Shown: positions 32,166 through 40,999 of the stretch, in pieces
How the letters are laid out: every line of letters starts with the position of its first letter
How positions within the stretch are numbered: the stretch's first letter is position 1
Source of the DNA: Salmonirosea aquatica
GTDB taxonomy: Bacteria; Bacteroidota; Bacteroidia; Cytophagales; Spirosomataceae
NCBI RefSeq assembly: GCF_009296315.1
Contig: NZ_WHLY01000002.1
Location: 6,236,501-6,300,500 of the forward strand
DNA length: 64,000 bases
Reading direction: 5' to 3'
The notes under the pieces: model-generated
The model's database searches: none
What the model saw: only the letters and a program-made list of their open reading frames with translations
Told to the model about the DNA's origin: nothing
Translations under genes and position numbers: made by a program

Positions 32166-32741
32166 TTAAGCCACCACCACGGCAAAAGGCATCGCCTTCA
32201 CCGCCGTAGCGTCGGTGGGTAGTACCACAGCATCGCCCAGGAACGGCGCGTGGAAGTTCAGGTCTTCGGCCTTGGCCTTGAAGCTGATGGCGTTCGCGTC
32301 GCCACCCTTGGCCCCCGAATCGTCGCTCTCTTCCACGATCAGCGGATTCCAGCTCGCGCCGTACACCCTGCGCTTGCCGCTCTTGTAGTAGCACACGATC
32401 ACGCCGCCCTCGTTGAAGAACAGCTCCACGGCTTCGGCCTGCTCCTTGCTCACGCCGGCAAACTTGGCTTCCACCTCGTGGTCGTGGTTCTGGTAGCCCA
32501 GCTTGCCCTTCTTGCTCGACTTGGCCCGGCCGCTGCCGTGGTCGAAGCTCAGCTCGGCGCCCACCACGCCCGCTTTCAGGGGCGGGGCGGTCGTCAATTC
32601 GCCCATGGTCAGGTCGGCGCGCTTGGGCCAGCCGGTACCGCCGGTGAAGTCGCTCTCGGCGAAAGCCACCATGCGGGCAATGCCCCCCAGGTTGCTGTTG
32701 CCCCGGGCGGTATAACTTAGATTCTTGAATTTACCTGGCAT
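32166..32741 (-). CDS. Candidate major tail (tube) protein
   Basis: The 191-residue protein starts MPGKFKNLSYTARGNSNLGG. It is beta-rich with a GELTTAPPLKAGVVGAELSF segment, CYYKSGKRRVYGASWNPLIV, and a hydrophobic end (KAMPFAVVVA). Size, beta content and placement right after the major capsid gene fit a tail-tube subunit or a decoration protein. No specific family match can be claimed. Confidence 0.45.
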   Translation of the reverse strand: MPGKFKNLSYTARGNSNLGGIARMVAFAESDFTGGTGWPKRADLTMGELTTAPPLKAGVVGAELSFDHGSGRAKSSKKGKLGYQNHDHEVEAKFAGVSKEQAEAVELFFNEGGVIVCYYKSGKRRVYGASWNPLIVEESDDSGAKGGDANAISFKAKAEDLNFHAPFLGDAVVLPTDATAVKAMPFAVVVA

Positions 32742-32798
32742 ACTGAAAAGATTGAAATCGGGGGCGGATGATCACCCGCCCCCAGGGTTGATGATTGA

Positions 32799-33803
32799 TT
32801 ACTTGTAGAGCACGATCACCCGGCCGTCCGCGTATTCCACGTTCAGCTCGAAGTCCATCAGGATCTTCAGGTCGCGGTCCACCTCCTGGAACTTGATGCG
32901 GGGAATGTCCGTATCGACGTCCTGGTGCAGCCAGAACAGGTTGCCGTCCGGCGACCACACCATGTTGTCCACGCCGATCATGTACGTGCGCGGCTTGATC
33001 ACCGTGTTGGGCAGCAGGTTGAACACGTAGCTGTTGCCCTGCTTGCTGACCACCTGGCTGCCGTTGCTCAGGGCGCTGTCCAGGGCGTTGACCATGAATT
33101 GGTACCACAGCGGCGGGATGAACAGCGAGGCGTTCTCGTCCTTGTACTCGATCAGCGTGGTCGACGAATAGATCAGGTTGACGATCTTCTTCAACTCGCC
33201 CAGGATGTTGGCCTCCGTCACCGAGCCGGCAGCGCCCACCACCTTGTTGGCGGCCGGAATGTCTTCGACGCCCCCGTTGGCCACGGTCGTGTAGCCGGCC
33301 GTGAGTTTGAAGTCCAGCCCGTCGAACAGGTTCAGGCCGCCCTGCACGCCGGTGGCGCGGTTCTCCACGCCCTTGAAAATCGCCCGGTTGATCTCCCGGC
33401 CAATACCCATCATCACGCGGTTCATGATGTAATTCCGGCCGGGCAGGCTGTTGATGTCGCGGGGGTTGCCGGGCTCGCGCTGGCCGATGTAGCTCACGCG
33501 CAGCTTGTAGAGTTCTTCCTCGGTCAGTTTGAGGTCCACTTTCGCGGGCTTCAGCTTGCCGATGCGCTCCTTCTGCCTGATGAAGGTCGTCGAGAAGTTG
33601 GTCGTGCCGGTGCGGCCGGGCTGGGTCAGGTTGTCCAGTTCATCGCGCACCAGCGAGATCTCCTGGTTGATGCCCAGGCGCACGAAGTCGCCCTTGGCGG
33701 CGAAGCCGTCGGCCATCTTCAGGCCGAAAATCTTGCCGTAGTCCTTACGGTCTTTGGTGAGGAATTCCGACAGCGCCGAAACGTCCACTACATTACTTGC
33801 CAT
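32799..33803 (-). CDS. Major capsid protein (HK97-like fold candidate)
   Basis: The 334-residue protein starts MASNVVDVSALSEFLTKDRK. Features common to capsid subunits include an N-arm, a long spine-helix region (NYIMNRVMMGIGREINRAIF), SLFIPPLWYQFMVNALDSAL in the P/A domain, and a beta-strand end (ELNVEYADGRVIVLYK). It lies downstream of the S49 protease and scaffold-like genes, in the order protease-scaffold-capsid. The fold is inferred from layout; no catalytic residues are expected. Confidence 0.75.
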   Translation of the reverse strand: MASNVVDVSALSEFLTKDRKDYGKIFGLKMADGFAAKGDFVRLGINQEISLVRDELDNLTQPGRTGTTNFSTTFIRQKERIGKLKPAKVDLKLTEEELYKLRVSYIGQREPGNPRDINSLPGRNYIMNRVMMGIGREINRAIFKGVENRATGVQGGLNLFDGLDFKLTAGYTTVANGGVEDIPAANKVVGAAGSVTEANILGELKKIVNLIYSSTTLIEYKDENASLFIPPLWYQFMVNALDSALSNGSQVVSKQGNSYVFNLLPNTVIKPRTYMIGVDNMVWSPDGNLFWLHQDVDTDIPRIKFQEVDRDLKILMDFELNVEYADGRVIVLYK

Positions 33804-33841
33804 TACTTAAAAATTAAAAAGGTGATACGAATCGGTTAAAC

Positions 33842-34309
33842 TCAGGCGGGGATCATCCCCTTGTAGCGCTCGCTCAGGCGTTTCATTTCCTTCGCTTCGG
33901 TGTTCTCCTCTGTCTCGGGCGCGTCGTTGGTCGTGTCGGCCTTGGGAGCGGCTCCGCCGATCGCCTTCTGATGGGCGTCCCAGGCGGCGGCCTTGGTCTT
34001 GAGGGTGGCGTTGGCCGCCTTCAGCGTCCTGGCCTGGTCGGCATCCGCCTTCAGAGCGTTGTACTCGGCCAGGCTCAGCGTCACCGTGCCGGCACGGGCG
34101 GGCTTGGCTTTCGGCTCAGCTGCTTTCTTGGGGGCTTCTTCCTGCTCGTCGGCAGCATCGTCGTCTTCCTGCGCCGCGTCATCGCCCGCTTCGTCCTCCG
34201 AAGCATCCGAATCCAGCTCGGGAGCATCGACCTTCACGGCCTTGCTCTGGTTGCCGATCCCCAACACGCCGGCCATCAACTGGCCCAGGGTTTTTCTTTG
34301 TAAATCCAT
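33842..34309 (-). CDS. Scaffold-like protein
   Basis: The 155-residue protein has a short N-terminal segment, a long Asp/Glu stretch (DSDASEDEAGDDAAQEDDDA), a helical coiled coil (EYNALKADADQARTLKAANA) and a basic C-terminus (KEMKRLSERYKGMIPA). This acidic-helical-basic layout, between prohead protease and capsid genes, is typical of internal scaffolding proteins. Confidence 0.65.
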   Translation of the reverse strand: MDLQRKTLGQLMAGVLGIGNQSKAVKVDAPELDSDASEDEAGDDAAQEDDDAADEQEEAPKKAAEPKAKPARAGTVTLSLAEYNALKADADQARTLKAANATLKTKAAAWDAHQKAIGGAAPKADTTNDAPETEENTEAKEMKRLSERYKGMIPA

Positions 34310-34413
34310 CGGTATTTGAAAAAATTAAGGTTGCTACACTAAAAAATTGACCGAGAAAAGGCACGATCATTCATCATTAATAATTCATCACCGCGGGGGC
34401 GGACCCCTCATCA

Positions 34414-35280
34414 TTATGCAGCCAGCTGCTGCACCTTGGCCACGGCATTGCCCAGGTACCCGATCTCGTCGGCCATGCCGTTTTCCAAAGCCGCGATCGC
34501 ATTGAACATGCCGCCCTTGGTCTCGAAAACCTGATCGGAAATACCCGGACGGTCCGCCCGCACCGAGGCCTCGAAGGCGTCCCGGATCGGGTTCATCTCC
34601 GCCCGCACTTCCTTGATCAGTTTTTCGTTGAGCGGTTCCACCGAGTTGAAGAGCGCCTTGTTCTCCGAGCCTTCCGCCCGGATGATGGTCACCTTCATGC
34701 CCTCCTTTTCCAGCTTCTTGCTTAGATCCACGTGCATGGCCAGCACGCCGATCGACCCCACTTCCGAGGCCGTGGGGCTCTCCATCACGATCCAGTCCGT
34801 GGCCGCCGCCACCCAGTAGGCCGCACTGGCGGCCATGCCCGTCACGTAGGCCACCACCGGCTTGGCGCACTGCCGCACCACTTCGGCCAGCAGCTCGGTG
34901 CCGCTCACTTCGCCCCCGCCCGAGTCGATCTCCAGCACCACGCCCAGCACGCGCTCGTCGGCATCCGCTTCCAGAATCCAGGTCGCGATGTCCTCCGTGC
35001 CGTAGCTGCACATGTCCCCGTAGCGGGTCATCGTGCCGATGATCGAAATGATGGGAATGAGGGAAGCCTTGGAAGCCGGACCGGATACCGTATTGGCAGC
35101 GGCCATGATGGCCGCCACGGCCGCCGACCCCGAGCGGGCCGACTCGAAGCGGGGCGAGCGCCGGGCGCGGGCCAGCTTGGCCCCGTCCAGGTCCACGCGC
35201 CCGCTGAGCACCAGCGGAGCCAGGCGGTCGTGCAGGCGGGGCTCGATGGCCCAGGGGCCGGTAAAGAAGCGGTGAAGCAT
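34414..35280 (-). CDS. Prohead protease, S49 (SppA-like) family
   Basis: The 288-residue protein starts MLHRFFTGPWAIEPRLHDRL. The ClpP/crotonase-like core has IISIIGTMTRYG, EIDSGGGEVSGT and the nucleophile Ser in GMAASAAYWVA (about 152). SEVGSIGVLAMHVDLSKKLE follows. A downstream Lys, probably in LNEKLIKEV, would complete the Ser-Lys dyad. It matures the capsid by cleaving scaffold. A terminator (35344-35374) lies upstream, so the in-frame ATG at 35355 is rejected and the head genes probably have their own promoter. Confidence 0.85.
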   Translation of the reverse strand: MLHRFFTGPWAIEPRLHDRLAPLVLSGRVDLDGAKLARARRSPRFESARSGSAAVAAIMAAANTVSGPASKASLIPIISIIGTMTRYGDMCSYGTEDIATWILEADADERVLGVVLEIDSGGGEVSGTELLAEVVRQCAKPVVAYVTGMAASAAYWVAAATDWIVMESPTASEVGSIGVLAMHVDLSKKLEKEGMKVTIIRAEGSENKALFNSVEPLNEKLIKEVRAEMNPIRDAFEASVRADRPGISDQVFETKGGMFNAIAALENGMADEIGYLGNAVAKVQQLAA

Positions 35281-35343
35281 CGACGGATGGGAATGGTACG
35301 AGGCGAACTTAGGGAAGTCGATGGGGACCGGATAGGACGAAAA

Positions 35344-35374
35344 AAGCCCCTTCATCCCGGAGATGAAGGGGCTT
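35344..35374 (-). terminator. Terminator between baseplate-type genes and the head module
   Basis: The 12-bp stem AAGCCCCTTCAT/ATGAAGGGGCTT with a 7-nt loop is followed on the minus strand by TTTTTCG. It lies 22 bp after the stop at 35396. Confidence 0.85.
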
Positions 35375-35395
35375 GGAAAATCTAATCGCGGGTCT

Positions 35396-35833
35396 TCACA
35401 GCTGGCTCAAATCCTCCAAATTGCCGCGCTGGATCATCCGGCCCATCAGCAGCCGCAAAAGCTGCTCGATGGGTGCGCCCAGCATGCCCCAGATCGCCAG
35501 CACCTCGGGCACGGCCCCTTCGGTGCCCGGTTCCACCAGGGCGAAAGTGGCGTCCACGAGTTTGGAGGTGTCGCTGGTCACGTGTACGGGGTACTGGCCC
35601 GACGGATGGTACCTCCGGTAAGGCTCCCACGCGCCGTACTCGGTCCAGCCGTTGGGGCCGGGCGTGCCGTCTTCCAGCACCTCCTGGATGGGCGTGGCCG
35701 TGCGGTGGAACTGCTCGACGTGCATGGCCGCCACGATCTTCCGTGTGGCCAGGCTGACGGAGAACTCGGTGCAGACGAAAACGTCCTTGCGGAGCGGGTT
35801 TTCGCCGGGGATGTCGATTCGGATCGGTTGCAT
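35396..35833 (-). CDS. Phage protein of 145 aa, unknown
   Basis: The protein starts MQPIRIDIPGENPLRKDVFV and has an IgG-like beta start and an alpha end (PIEQLLRLLMGRMIQRGNLE). It is the last gene of the fibre/baseplate transcript before a strong terminator. The upstream stop is 2 bp away. No family recognised. Confidence 0.55.
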   Translation of the reverse strand: MQPIRIDIPGENPLRKDVFVCTEFSVSLATRKIVAAMHVEQFHRTATPIQEVLEDGTPGPNGWTEYGAWEPYRRYHPSGQYPVHVTSDTSKLVDATFALVEPGTEGAVPEVLAIWGMLGAPIEQLLRLLMGRMIQRGNLEDLSQL

Positions 35834-35834
35834 A

Positions 35835-36251
35835 TTACAGGGCGGTTAGTGCTATTTTCTTGATCGTGGAAGCGCCGGTCTTGATGTAGAAGTAGTTGTC
35901 GTCGTAGCAGGTGGCACCCAGCTCCATGGTCGTGTCGGTTCCGGCTACGGGCGTGTATCGGCGAAGGATCAGCCGCCGCTTGAAGCGCACGGGCGTATCG
36001 TCGGCGGTGAGAATGCTGTTCTGCCCGTCGTCGGCACTCGTTGCATCGGCATCGTCGCGGTAGAAGATGCCCACCTTGCCGCTGTCGGTGACCAGCACGG
36101 CCTTGGCCAGTAGGTAGCGCGTGTTCCGCAGTTCGTCTATCGTAAACTGTGGCAGAAACAGCATCCTAAGCCGGGCGTAGTCCAGCAGCCTGCGCCAGAT
36201 CTGCCCCCAATTGGGCACCTGCTCGGGTTTGGTTCCGGTTGTTAAACCCAT
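35835..36251 (-). CDS. Phage protein of 138 aa, unknown
   Basis: The protein starts MGLTTGTKPEQVPNWGQIWR, then has mixed helices and strands (FKRRLILRRYTPVAGTDTTM; DDNYFYIKTGASTIKKIALT). The beta-rich C-terminus could cap a fibre. Placed directly after the big fibre gene. Confidence 0.5.
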   Translation of the reverse strand: MGLTTGTKPEQVPNWGQIWRRLLDYARLRMLFLPQFTIDELRNTRYLLAKAVLVTDSGKVGIFYRDDADATSADDGQNSILTADDTPVRFKRRLILRRYTPVAGTDTTMELGATCYDDNYFYIKTGASTIKKIALTAL

Positions 36252-36263
36252 AATCTTGTTGGT

Positions 36264-38183
36264 TTATATTCGTGAAAGGGCTACGAGTTGCGAGTCTGTG
36301 ATGCCTGGGCCATAAGTGGTAATCTCCCGTAGATATTTCCCCTGTACGGGAATGCCGGAAAAGCTGCCGTACCAGCCCGCTGTCGTATTGGTGCCCAGGT
36401 CATTGTGGCTGGTGGATACCACCGCCCCACCGTTCATGCTGGCTGCGAAGGCTCCCTTCTTAAAGCGAGCTGCAACCTTCAATATCCCTGTTCCTGGAAA
36501 GCTGCCCAGGACGTAATCGCCCGACAGCGCGTTGCTGCGGACCAGGATCACGATAGTGCTATTGGCAGACCGCCTTATCGAGTACACGCTGTTAGGTGCG
36601 CCGGTGGTGTTGTATAAGAAGTCTTCCACCCCTCCCGCTTCCAGCATATCGCATTCGATCACCTGTGTCCATTCTCGCTTGTCGTAGACGCTCTCGAAGG
36701 CACGGCCCAGCATGTAGACCGAGGCGTTGCCACGCGAAGCAGGCACGTCGGCTGTCGGAATGTGGGGTGTGCGCAATGTTTTTTTTTCCAGCCCCGGCAT
36801 TTTCGCTATTATGGCGGCAGCCGGATTACTTCCTGCCTTAACAATATAGTATCGCAACCCGCCTGTGTTGTCCGATCCGAGTGTCACCTTGACCGAAACT
36901 GTCTGGTACTCTTCCGCCAGGACGATACTAACGGAAGACTGTATGTATGTGCCACCTACCCGACGAAGTTGCAGTACCACTTCCTTTCCAATATCGGCTA
37001 TCGAGCCCGCTTTCAGCACAATCGAGCCCGTCCAGGTTTCGCCAGCAGCGGGAATTGCGCTCGTCTGGGAAAATAGTATGTCCGCCTGTGTGTTATCGAG
37101 CGTAATGAGGTAGCCATCGGCCTGTTGGGCGACCGCCCCCGCCCCTGTTACTACCCAGGGTGATACACTAAGATTGCCGGATCGAAGCAACACATTCTCG
37201 GAACTCGGCCATACGGGCAGACCCAGGCATTTTCCTGTTAAGGCGTCGTAGTGCAATGCCCTGGCCGCCTGTGGAGCCGAACGGAGTATCCCGCGTCGGT
37301 CGCAGGTGGTCAGGTTGCCCGTAAAGGCCAATTCCAGACGCGGGTCCAGTTCGCCGCTGTCGCAATGCCACGAAGACAAGGGCGGTACGGTCGGCCAGTC
37401 AGTCGAGCCGCTGAAGACGATCGCCGCCGCCTGATTGACCAGCCCGTTGACTTCCACCCGCTTGGCCTCGGACAGGGCCACGTTGTCACTAACCTGCTGC
37501 TGCCACACTTCGATCTGGGGGAACCAGCCCGCTATGGCGTCGTACATGGTCTGGATGGAGGGGAACCAGCCCGAGATGGCGTTGAACCAGCCCTGGATGG
37601 TGACATACCAGCCCTGCACGTCGGCCCGGCTCATGGTCACTGACACGGCGTCGTTGTCGACCTCCTGGTGCTTGGCGGCGATGTCCCCGTGGCGTTCGGC
37701 AATGTCTTCCTGCCGCTCGATGATGTCGGCCTGGCGGTTCTCCACATCGGCCCGGCTCATCGTGACCGACACCGTGTCATTATTGACTTCCTCATACTTG
37801 GGCAGGAAGTCCTCGTACTTGGCCGAGAAGTCGGCCACCTTCTCCAGCACGTCGGCAAAGTAGGCCGGGATGGCCTGCTGTGTGCCGTCGTTGTAGTGCA
37901 GCACCAGGCTGCCATCGGCATCCTGCTCGATGTGGGTCAGCCCGCGCGGGGCGAAGTCCATGGCGTCGGCGATCACGTCGGTCAGCCCGGCCGCACCCAA
38001 AAAGCCCGTGGGGGGCATGGGGGCCACGCCCCCGGTCCAGCCGGTGATGCGCACCAGCTTGCGGAAGCCGTCACTGAGCGAGACAAAGACCGGCGTCCAG
38101 CCTTTGGGCCCGCGCGGCCCGGTGGGCGTGGCGGGTACCTGGACGGGCCCGACGGCCTGTATGTCGATTTTTCGGATACTCAT
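36264..38183 (-). CDS. Tail fibre with internal repeats and lectin-like C-terminus
   Basis: The 639-residue protein has a short collagen-like start (TPTGPRGPKGWTP). Two copies of N-D-(T/A)-VSVTMSRADV follow (about residues 134 and 182), around a run of short helical repeats RQADIIERQEDIAERHGDIA. A series of GWF(N/P) repeats comes next (WFNAISGWFPSIQTMYDAIA). The C-terminal about 230 residues are a beta sandwich resembling LamG/concanavalin folds (SSVSIVLAEEYQTVSVKVTL; FKKGAFAASMNGGAVVSTSH). This fits a trimeric receptor-binding fibre that attaches to host glycans. Confidence 0.7.
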   Translation of the reverse strand: MSIRKIDIQAVGPVQVPATPTGPRGPKGWTPVFVSLSDGFRKLVRITGWTGGVAPMPPTGFLGAAGLTDVIADAMDFAPRGLTHIEQDADGSLVLHYNDGTQQAIPAYFADVLEKVADFSAKYEDFLPKYEEVNNDTVSVTMSRADVENRQADIIERQEDIAERHGDIAAKHQEVDNDAVSVTMSRADVQGWYVTIQGWFNAISGWFPSIQTMYDAIAGWFPQIEVWQQQVSDNVALSEAKRVEVNGLVNQAAAIVFSGSTDWPTVPPLSSWHCDSGELDPRLELAFTGNLTTCDRRGILRSAPQAARALHYDALTGKCLGLPVWPSSENVLLRSGNLSVSPWVVTGAGAVAQQADGYLITLDNTQADILFSQTSAIPAAGETWTGSIVLKAGSIADIGKEVVLQLRRVGGTYIQSSVSIVLAEEYQTVSVKVTLGSDNTGGLRYYIVKAGSNPAAAIIAKMPGLEKKTLRTPHIPTADVPASRGNASVYMLGRAFESVYDKREWTQVIECDMLEAGGVEDFLYNTTGAPNSVYSIRRSANSTIVILVRSNALSGDYVLGSFPGTGILKVAARFKKGAFAASMNGGAVVSTSHNDLGTNTTAGWYGSFSGIPVQGKYLREITTYGPGITDSQLVALSRI

Positions 38184-38500
38184 CGCGTCACGCGGTTAAC
38201 GATTTCAAACTTGCCCCCGAAGAGCGTCACTTCCTGGCCCTCGGCCGTGGTGGCCACCACATCGTAGGCGTACAGGCCCGGCGCAATGCGCATGGCGGCG
38301 GCCGGCGCACTCAGGATGATGTGCTGTAGATCGGTGTCCACGTCCAGGTCCAGCACCACGCGGTAGTCGCCGGCGTAGGTGCGCACCTGGGCGCGCAGCG
38401 TGCAGCCGGCCAGCGGGAATGCCTCGCCGATCTCGACGCACAGCTCGAAGCTGTCGCCGCGCACGATGCCCAGCAGGTCTATTTTCGTCGTGTACACCAT
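38180..38500 (-). CDS. Small beta-rich baseplate/fibre-associated protein
   Basis: The 106-residue protein starts MVYTTKIDLLGIVRGDSFEL. It is a beta-sandwich-like sequence (CTLRAQVRTYAGDYRVVLDL; LYAYDVVATTAEGQEVTLFG) resembling N-terminal fibre-docking domains. It overlaps the fibre gene by 4 nt. Confidence 0.55.
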   Translation of the reverse strand: MVYTTKIDLLGIVRGDSFELCVEIGEAFPLAGCTLRAQVRTYAGDYRVVLDLDVDTDLQHIILSAPAAAMRIAPGLYAYDVVATTAEGQEVTLFGGKFEIVNRVTR

Positions 38501-38504
38501 CGTC

Positions 38505-38945
38505 TCAGTCTTTTGATTCCCACACATCCACCGGCTTGCGGTAGCGCCGGAAGGCCCTCTCCCCGAAGCGCGACACCATGAAATAGGCCAGCCTAGCCTC
38601 CCAGCGGGGCATGCCCAGCAAAATCAGGTGTTCGTAAAAAGCCGAGTCGGCCATACGCCGGGCCTCATTGAAGAAGCTCCCGTTGCCGATCACGCCCACC
38701 TGGTTGATGTAGCAGTCGTCGTGCACGACGGCGGCCGGAAACCCGATGCCGTGCGGCGGCACCAGCGGCCAGAACACCTGCGGCACCGACAGCCCGTCGG
38801 TCACGAAACCGGCCGGCACCACGCGGCGGCCCACCAGCGGGTGGAAGTAGGCAAAGTCCTCGGTGGTGATGAACTGGTCGGTCTTCCTGGGATTGCCCTC
38901 CCCCGGCCGCGTCTTGCGGATGTTGATCTGGGGCCACTGGGTCAT
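38505..38945 (-). CDS. DUF1353 family phage protein
   Basis: In the 146-residue protein, PAGFVTDGLSVPQVFWPLVP (about 43) and AAVVHDDCYINQVG (about 72) match the DUF1353 signature GFxTDxxSxP ... AAxxHDxxY. A paired C-terminal helix has AFYEHLILLGMPRWEARLAY. The family is common in tail and lysis regions of phages; its role is not established. It overlaps its upstream neighbour by 4 nt. Confidence 0.75.
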   Translation of the reverse strand: MTQWPQINIRKTRPGEGNPRKTDQFITTEDFAYFHPLVGRRVVPAGFVTDGLSVPQVFWPLVPPHGIGFPAAVVHDDCYINQVGVIGNGSFFNEARRMADSAFYEHLILLGMPRWEARLAYFMVSRFGERAFRRYRKPVDVWESKD

Positions 38946-39295
38946 AGGTAGCGGCCCTGGGTTACGCCGTTGGCCACGCCCTGCGCCACGAAGGGCAGCA
39001 GCAGCGGCCAGGCCTGGGTGAAGATCGCCTGGAACTGCGGGAAGATCGTCTCCCCGTCGGCCGGGCCGTCCACCAGCGCGCCGGTGGCGTCGACGAACGA
39101 TTCGTCGGTGGCCCGCAGGATCACCTCCCGCGGTTCGGTGCGCCGGCGCACGAGCCCTTCGGCGTCGTAGATCGTCGAAACGGTCACCAGCTGCACTTCC
39201 TGGCCGTCGAGCAGGATGTTGATGCCCCGCACGGCCACTGTGTGGGTGCAGTCCGGATAATCCGGATGCGGGGCTACCGTGATTTCGTGTATCAT
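38942..39295 (-). CDS. Small phage protein of 117 aa
   Basis: The protein starts MIHEITVAPHPDYPDCTHTV, mostly strands in the first half, with a C-terminal helix (FPQFQAIFTQAWPLLLPFVA). It is preceded by the 29-bp repeat. Function unknown. Confidence 0.5.
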   Translation of the reverse strand: MIHEITVAPHPDYPDCTHTVAVRGINILLDGQEVQLVTVSTIYDAEGLVRRRTEPREVILRATDESFVDATGALVDGPADGETIFPQFQAIFTQAWPLLLPFVAQGVANGVTQGRYL

Positions 39296-39303
39296 ATTTT
39301 TTT

Positions 39304-39332
39304 AGTTGACAGTTGACGGTGGACAGTTGACA
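39304..39332 (+). repeat. 29-bp intergenic repeat, copy 2
   Basis: Identical over 29 bp to 14985-15013, again directly behind a T run and in the leader of a minus-strand gene. Confidence 0.8.
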
Positions 39333-39346
39333 ATGATCACTGTCGG

Positions 39347-40417
39347 CTATAAGGTAATACTACTGGTTAGGCGTACGGTGAGAGTCTTGCCGGCCGTGCC
39401 GGTGAAGGTCAGCGTGTTGTTGGCATTGGCCGAGCAGTTGGCCGCGGGCTGCACGCTGATGGTGCAGCCGTCGTTGTAGACGATCTCGAAGGCGAAGGCG
39501 TAGCTGCGGCGGATGTTGACCGACTTGGACACGCCGCTGCCCTCGAAGACCAGCGTCTCGCGCAGCTTGTCGGTCTTCAGCGCCGACTCGGTGGCGTTGC
39601 TGCCCAGGGTCAGCGAGCCGCCCCCCAGGTACACCCGCTTGTAGCGGGCCAGCTCCGAACCGTAGCCGTTGGTGCCATTGGTGCCGTAGGTGAACAGCGT
39701 GGCGTTGTTGCCCACGGTCACCGCCCCGTAGTGGGTCAGCTGGATTGTCTGGTAGCTGATGCCGAAAACCGCCTCCTGGTCCATACAGATGGCGATGGCC
39801 CCCTGGGCGTTGGTGTAGTAGAAGGGGTTGCCCGTCCCGCTGCTGCCGGCGTGATTCTGAACGATCAAATTGCCGTCGACGCGCACCAGCAGGTTGTCGG
39901 TGAAGCATTTCAAACAGTAGGTACCTTCGCCGACGGTCACGTTGGCGTCGTCCTTGACGGCCGACTTCTTGAAGAAGTTCAGGCTCGCCCCCGCATAAAT
40001 CATGATCGTGAGTTCGGGGACTATGATTTGCAGGTCGCTGTCGACGGCCAGGTTGCCCGAGGTGATGCGGATGCTGAGCTTCTGGGTCTTGCCCGAGTGC
40101 AGCTGGATGGCGCGGGCCAGGGTCTTGACGGCTCCGGTAGAACCGGAGCTTGCGCTGGTCTCGCCGGTGCGGGTGTCATCGCCCACATCGGCCCGAATGT
40201 AGACGACGGCGTTCAGGTTAAGGCTGCGGCTCACGAAGGAGGCCGTCAGGGCGGTGTTGGCCACCTTCATGTCGTCGGCATACTTGCCCACGTCCGTCAG
40301 CGCGTCGATCAGGTCGGCCGGAACCACGCCTTCCGAGCCGCCCACGCCCCGCTTGGGCTTGGTCAGCCGCGCGGTCACGCTGTCGATGAAGTTCTGCAGA
40401 CTGCTGAAATAGGGCAT
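39347..40417 (-). CDS. Putative tail spike/fibre protein with beta-helix-like body
   Basis: The 356-residue protein starts MPYFSSLQNFIDSVTARLTK. After a helical head it is Ser/Thr/Asn/Gly-rich with regular short strands (LAVDSDLQIIVPELTIMIYA; NATLFTYGTNGTNGYGSELA). This is like a right-handed beta-helix or fibre shaft. It lacks a signal peptide. Codons upstream of ATG 40417 are out-of-frame reading of the neighbour and were discarded. Confidence 0.6.
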   Translation of the reverse strand: MPYFSSLQNFIDSVTARLTKPKRGVGGSEGVVPADLIDALTDVGKYADDMKVANTALTASFVSRSLNLNAVVYIRADVGDDTRTGETSASSGSTGAVKTLARAIQLHSGKTQKLSIRITSGNLAVDSDLQIIVPELTIMIYAGASLNFFKKSAVKDDANVTVGEGTYCLKCFTDNLLVRVDGNLIVQNHAGSSGTGNPFYYTNAQGAIAICMDQEAVFGISYQTIQLTHYGAVTVGNNATLFTYGTNGTNGYGSELARYKRVYLGGGSLTLGSNATESALKTDKLRETLVFEGSGVSKSVNIRRSYAFAFEIVYNDGCTISVQPAANCSANANNTLTFTGTAGKTLTVRLTSSITL

Positions 40418-40428
40418 CGGGATCGGGG

Positions 40429-40992
40429 TTAAGCGTTGAAGTCGAGCGAAAAGCCGGTACCAAAGTCCGAGTTCGCCAGCACTTCGGCAAGGACGAGACC
40501 GTTGGCCGACGTCAGCTGAAACGGCGGCACATTCAGCCGTCCGCCCAGGCTCAGCCGCGAGCTGGCCAGCGTGGCCACGCCCTGCGCCAGGCCCAGCCGC
40601 AGGCCGCGCTCCTCGTTGCCCAGCACGTAGCAGCGGCCGTTGTAGTCTTCCACCAGGCACACGTACTGCCGGTATTGGCCCTGCTCGTAGAAGGCCGCCA
40701 CGCTCACGTCGGTGCCCGGCAGGTCGTAGTCGATGCTGTACGTGGTGGCCATACCGTTGTAATTGACCCCCATCGTGCAGCTTTTGGGCGGGAAATCCAT
40801 CCGCGTGAGCGTGGCCCCCAGCCGGGCGGCCACGCCGTTGGCCGGCAGCATCCCCGCCACGGCTCCGGCGTACCGGTGGCGCACGGGGTCGAGCACCGAG
40901 ACGCAGTCCTCCCGGTCGAGCAGGAACAGCCGCCTGACAAACCCGGTGTTGGGGGCACGGTACCCCCCTAAAATGGCTTCCTGAGTGGTCAT
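40429..40992 (-). CDS. Phage protein of 187 aa, first of the fibre/baseplate transcript
   Basis: The protein starts MTTQEAILGGYRAPNTGFVR; beta-rich (GVNYNGMATTYSIDYDLPGT) with an alpha segment near the end. A helically phased GTCCCA array sits immediately before its start, so it probably opens a regulated transcript. Family not recognised. Confidence 0.55.
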   Translation of the reverse strand: MTTQEAILGGYRAPNTGFVRRLFLLDREDCVSVLDPVRHRYAGAVAGMLPANGVAARLGATLTRMDFPPKSCTMGVNYNGMATTYSIDYDLPGTDVSVAAFYEQGQYRQYVCLVEDYNGRCYVLGNEERGLRLGLAQGVATLASSRLSLGGRLNVPPFQLTSANGLVLAEVLANSDFGTGFSLDFNA

Positions 40993-40999
40993 AATTTTC

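Noticed and set aside
14985-39332. CRISPR-like repeat
   Set aside because: Only two exact and one weak copy, more than 7 kb apart and without spacers.
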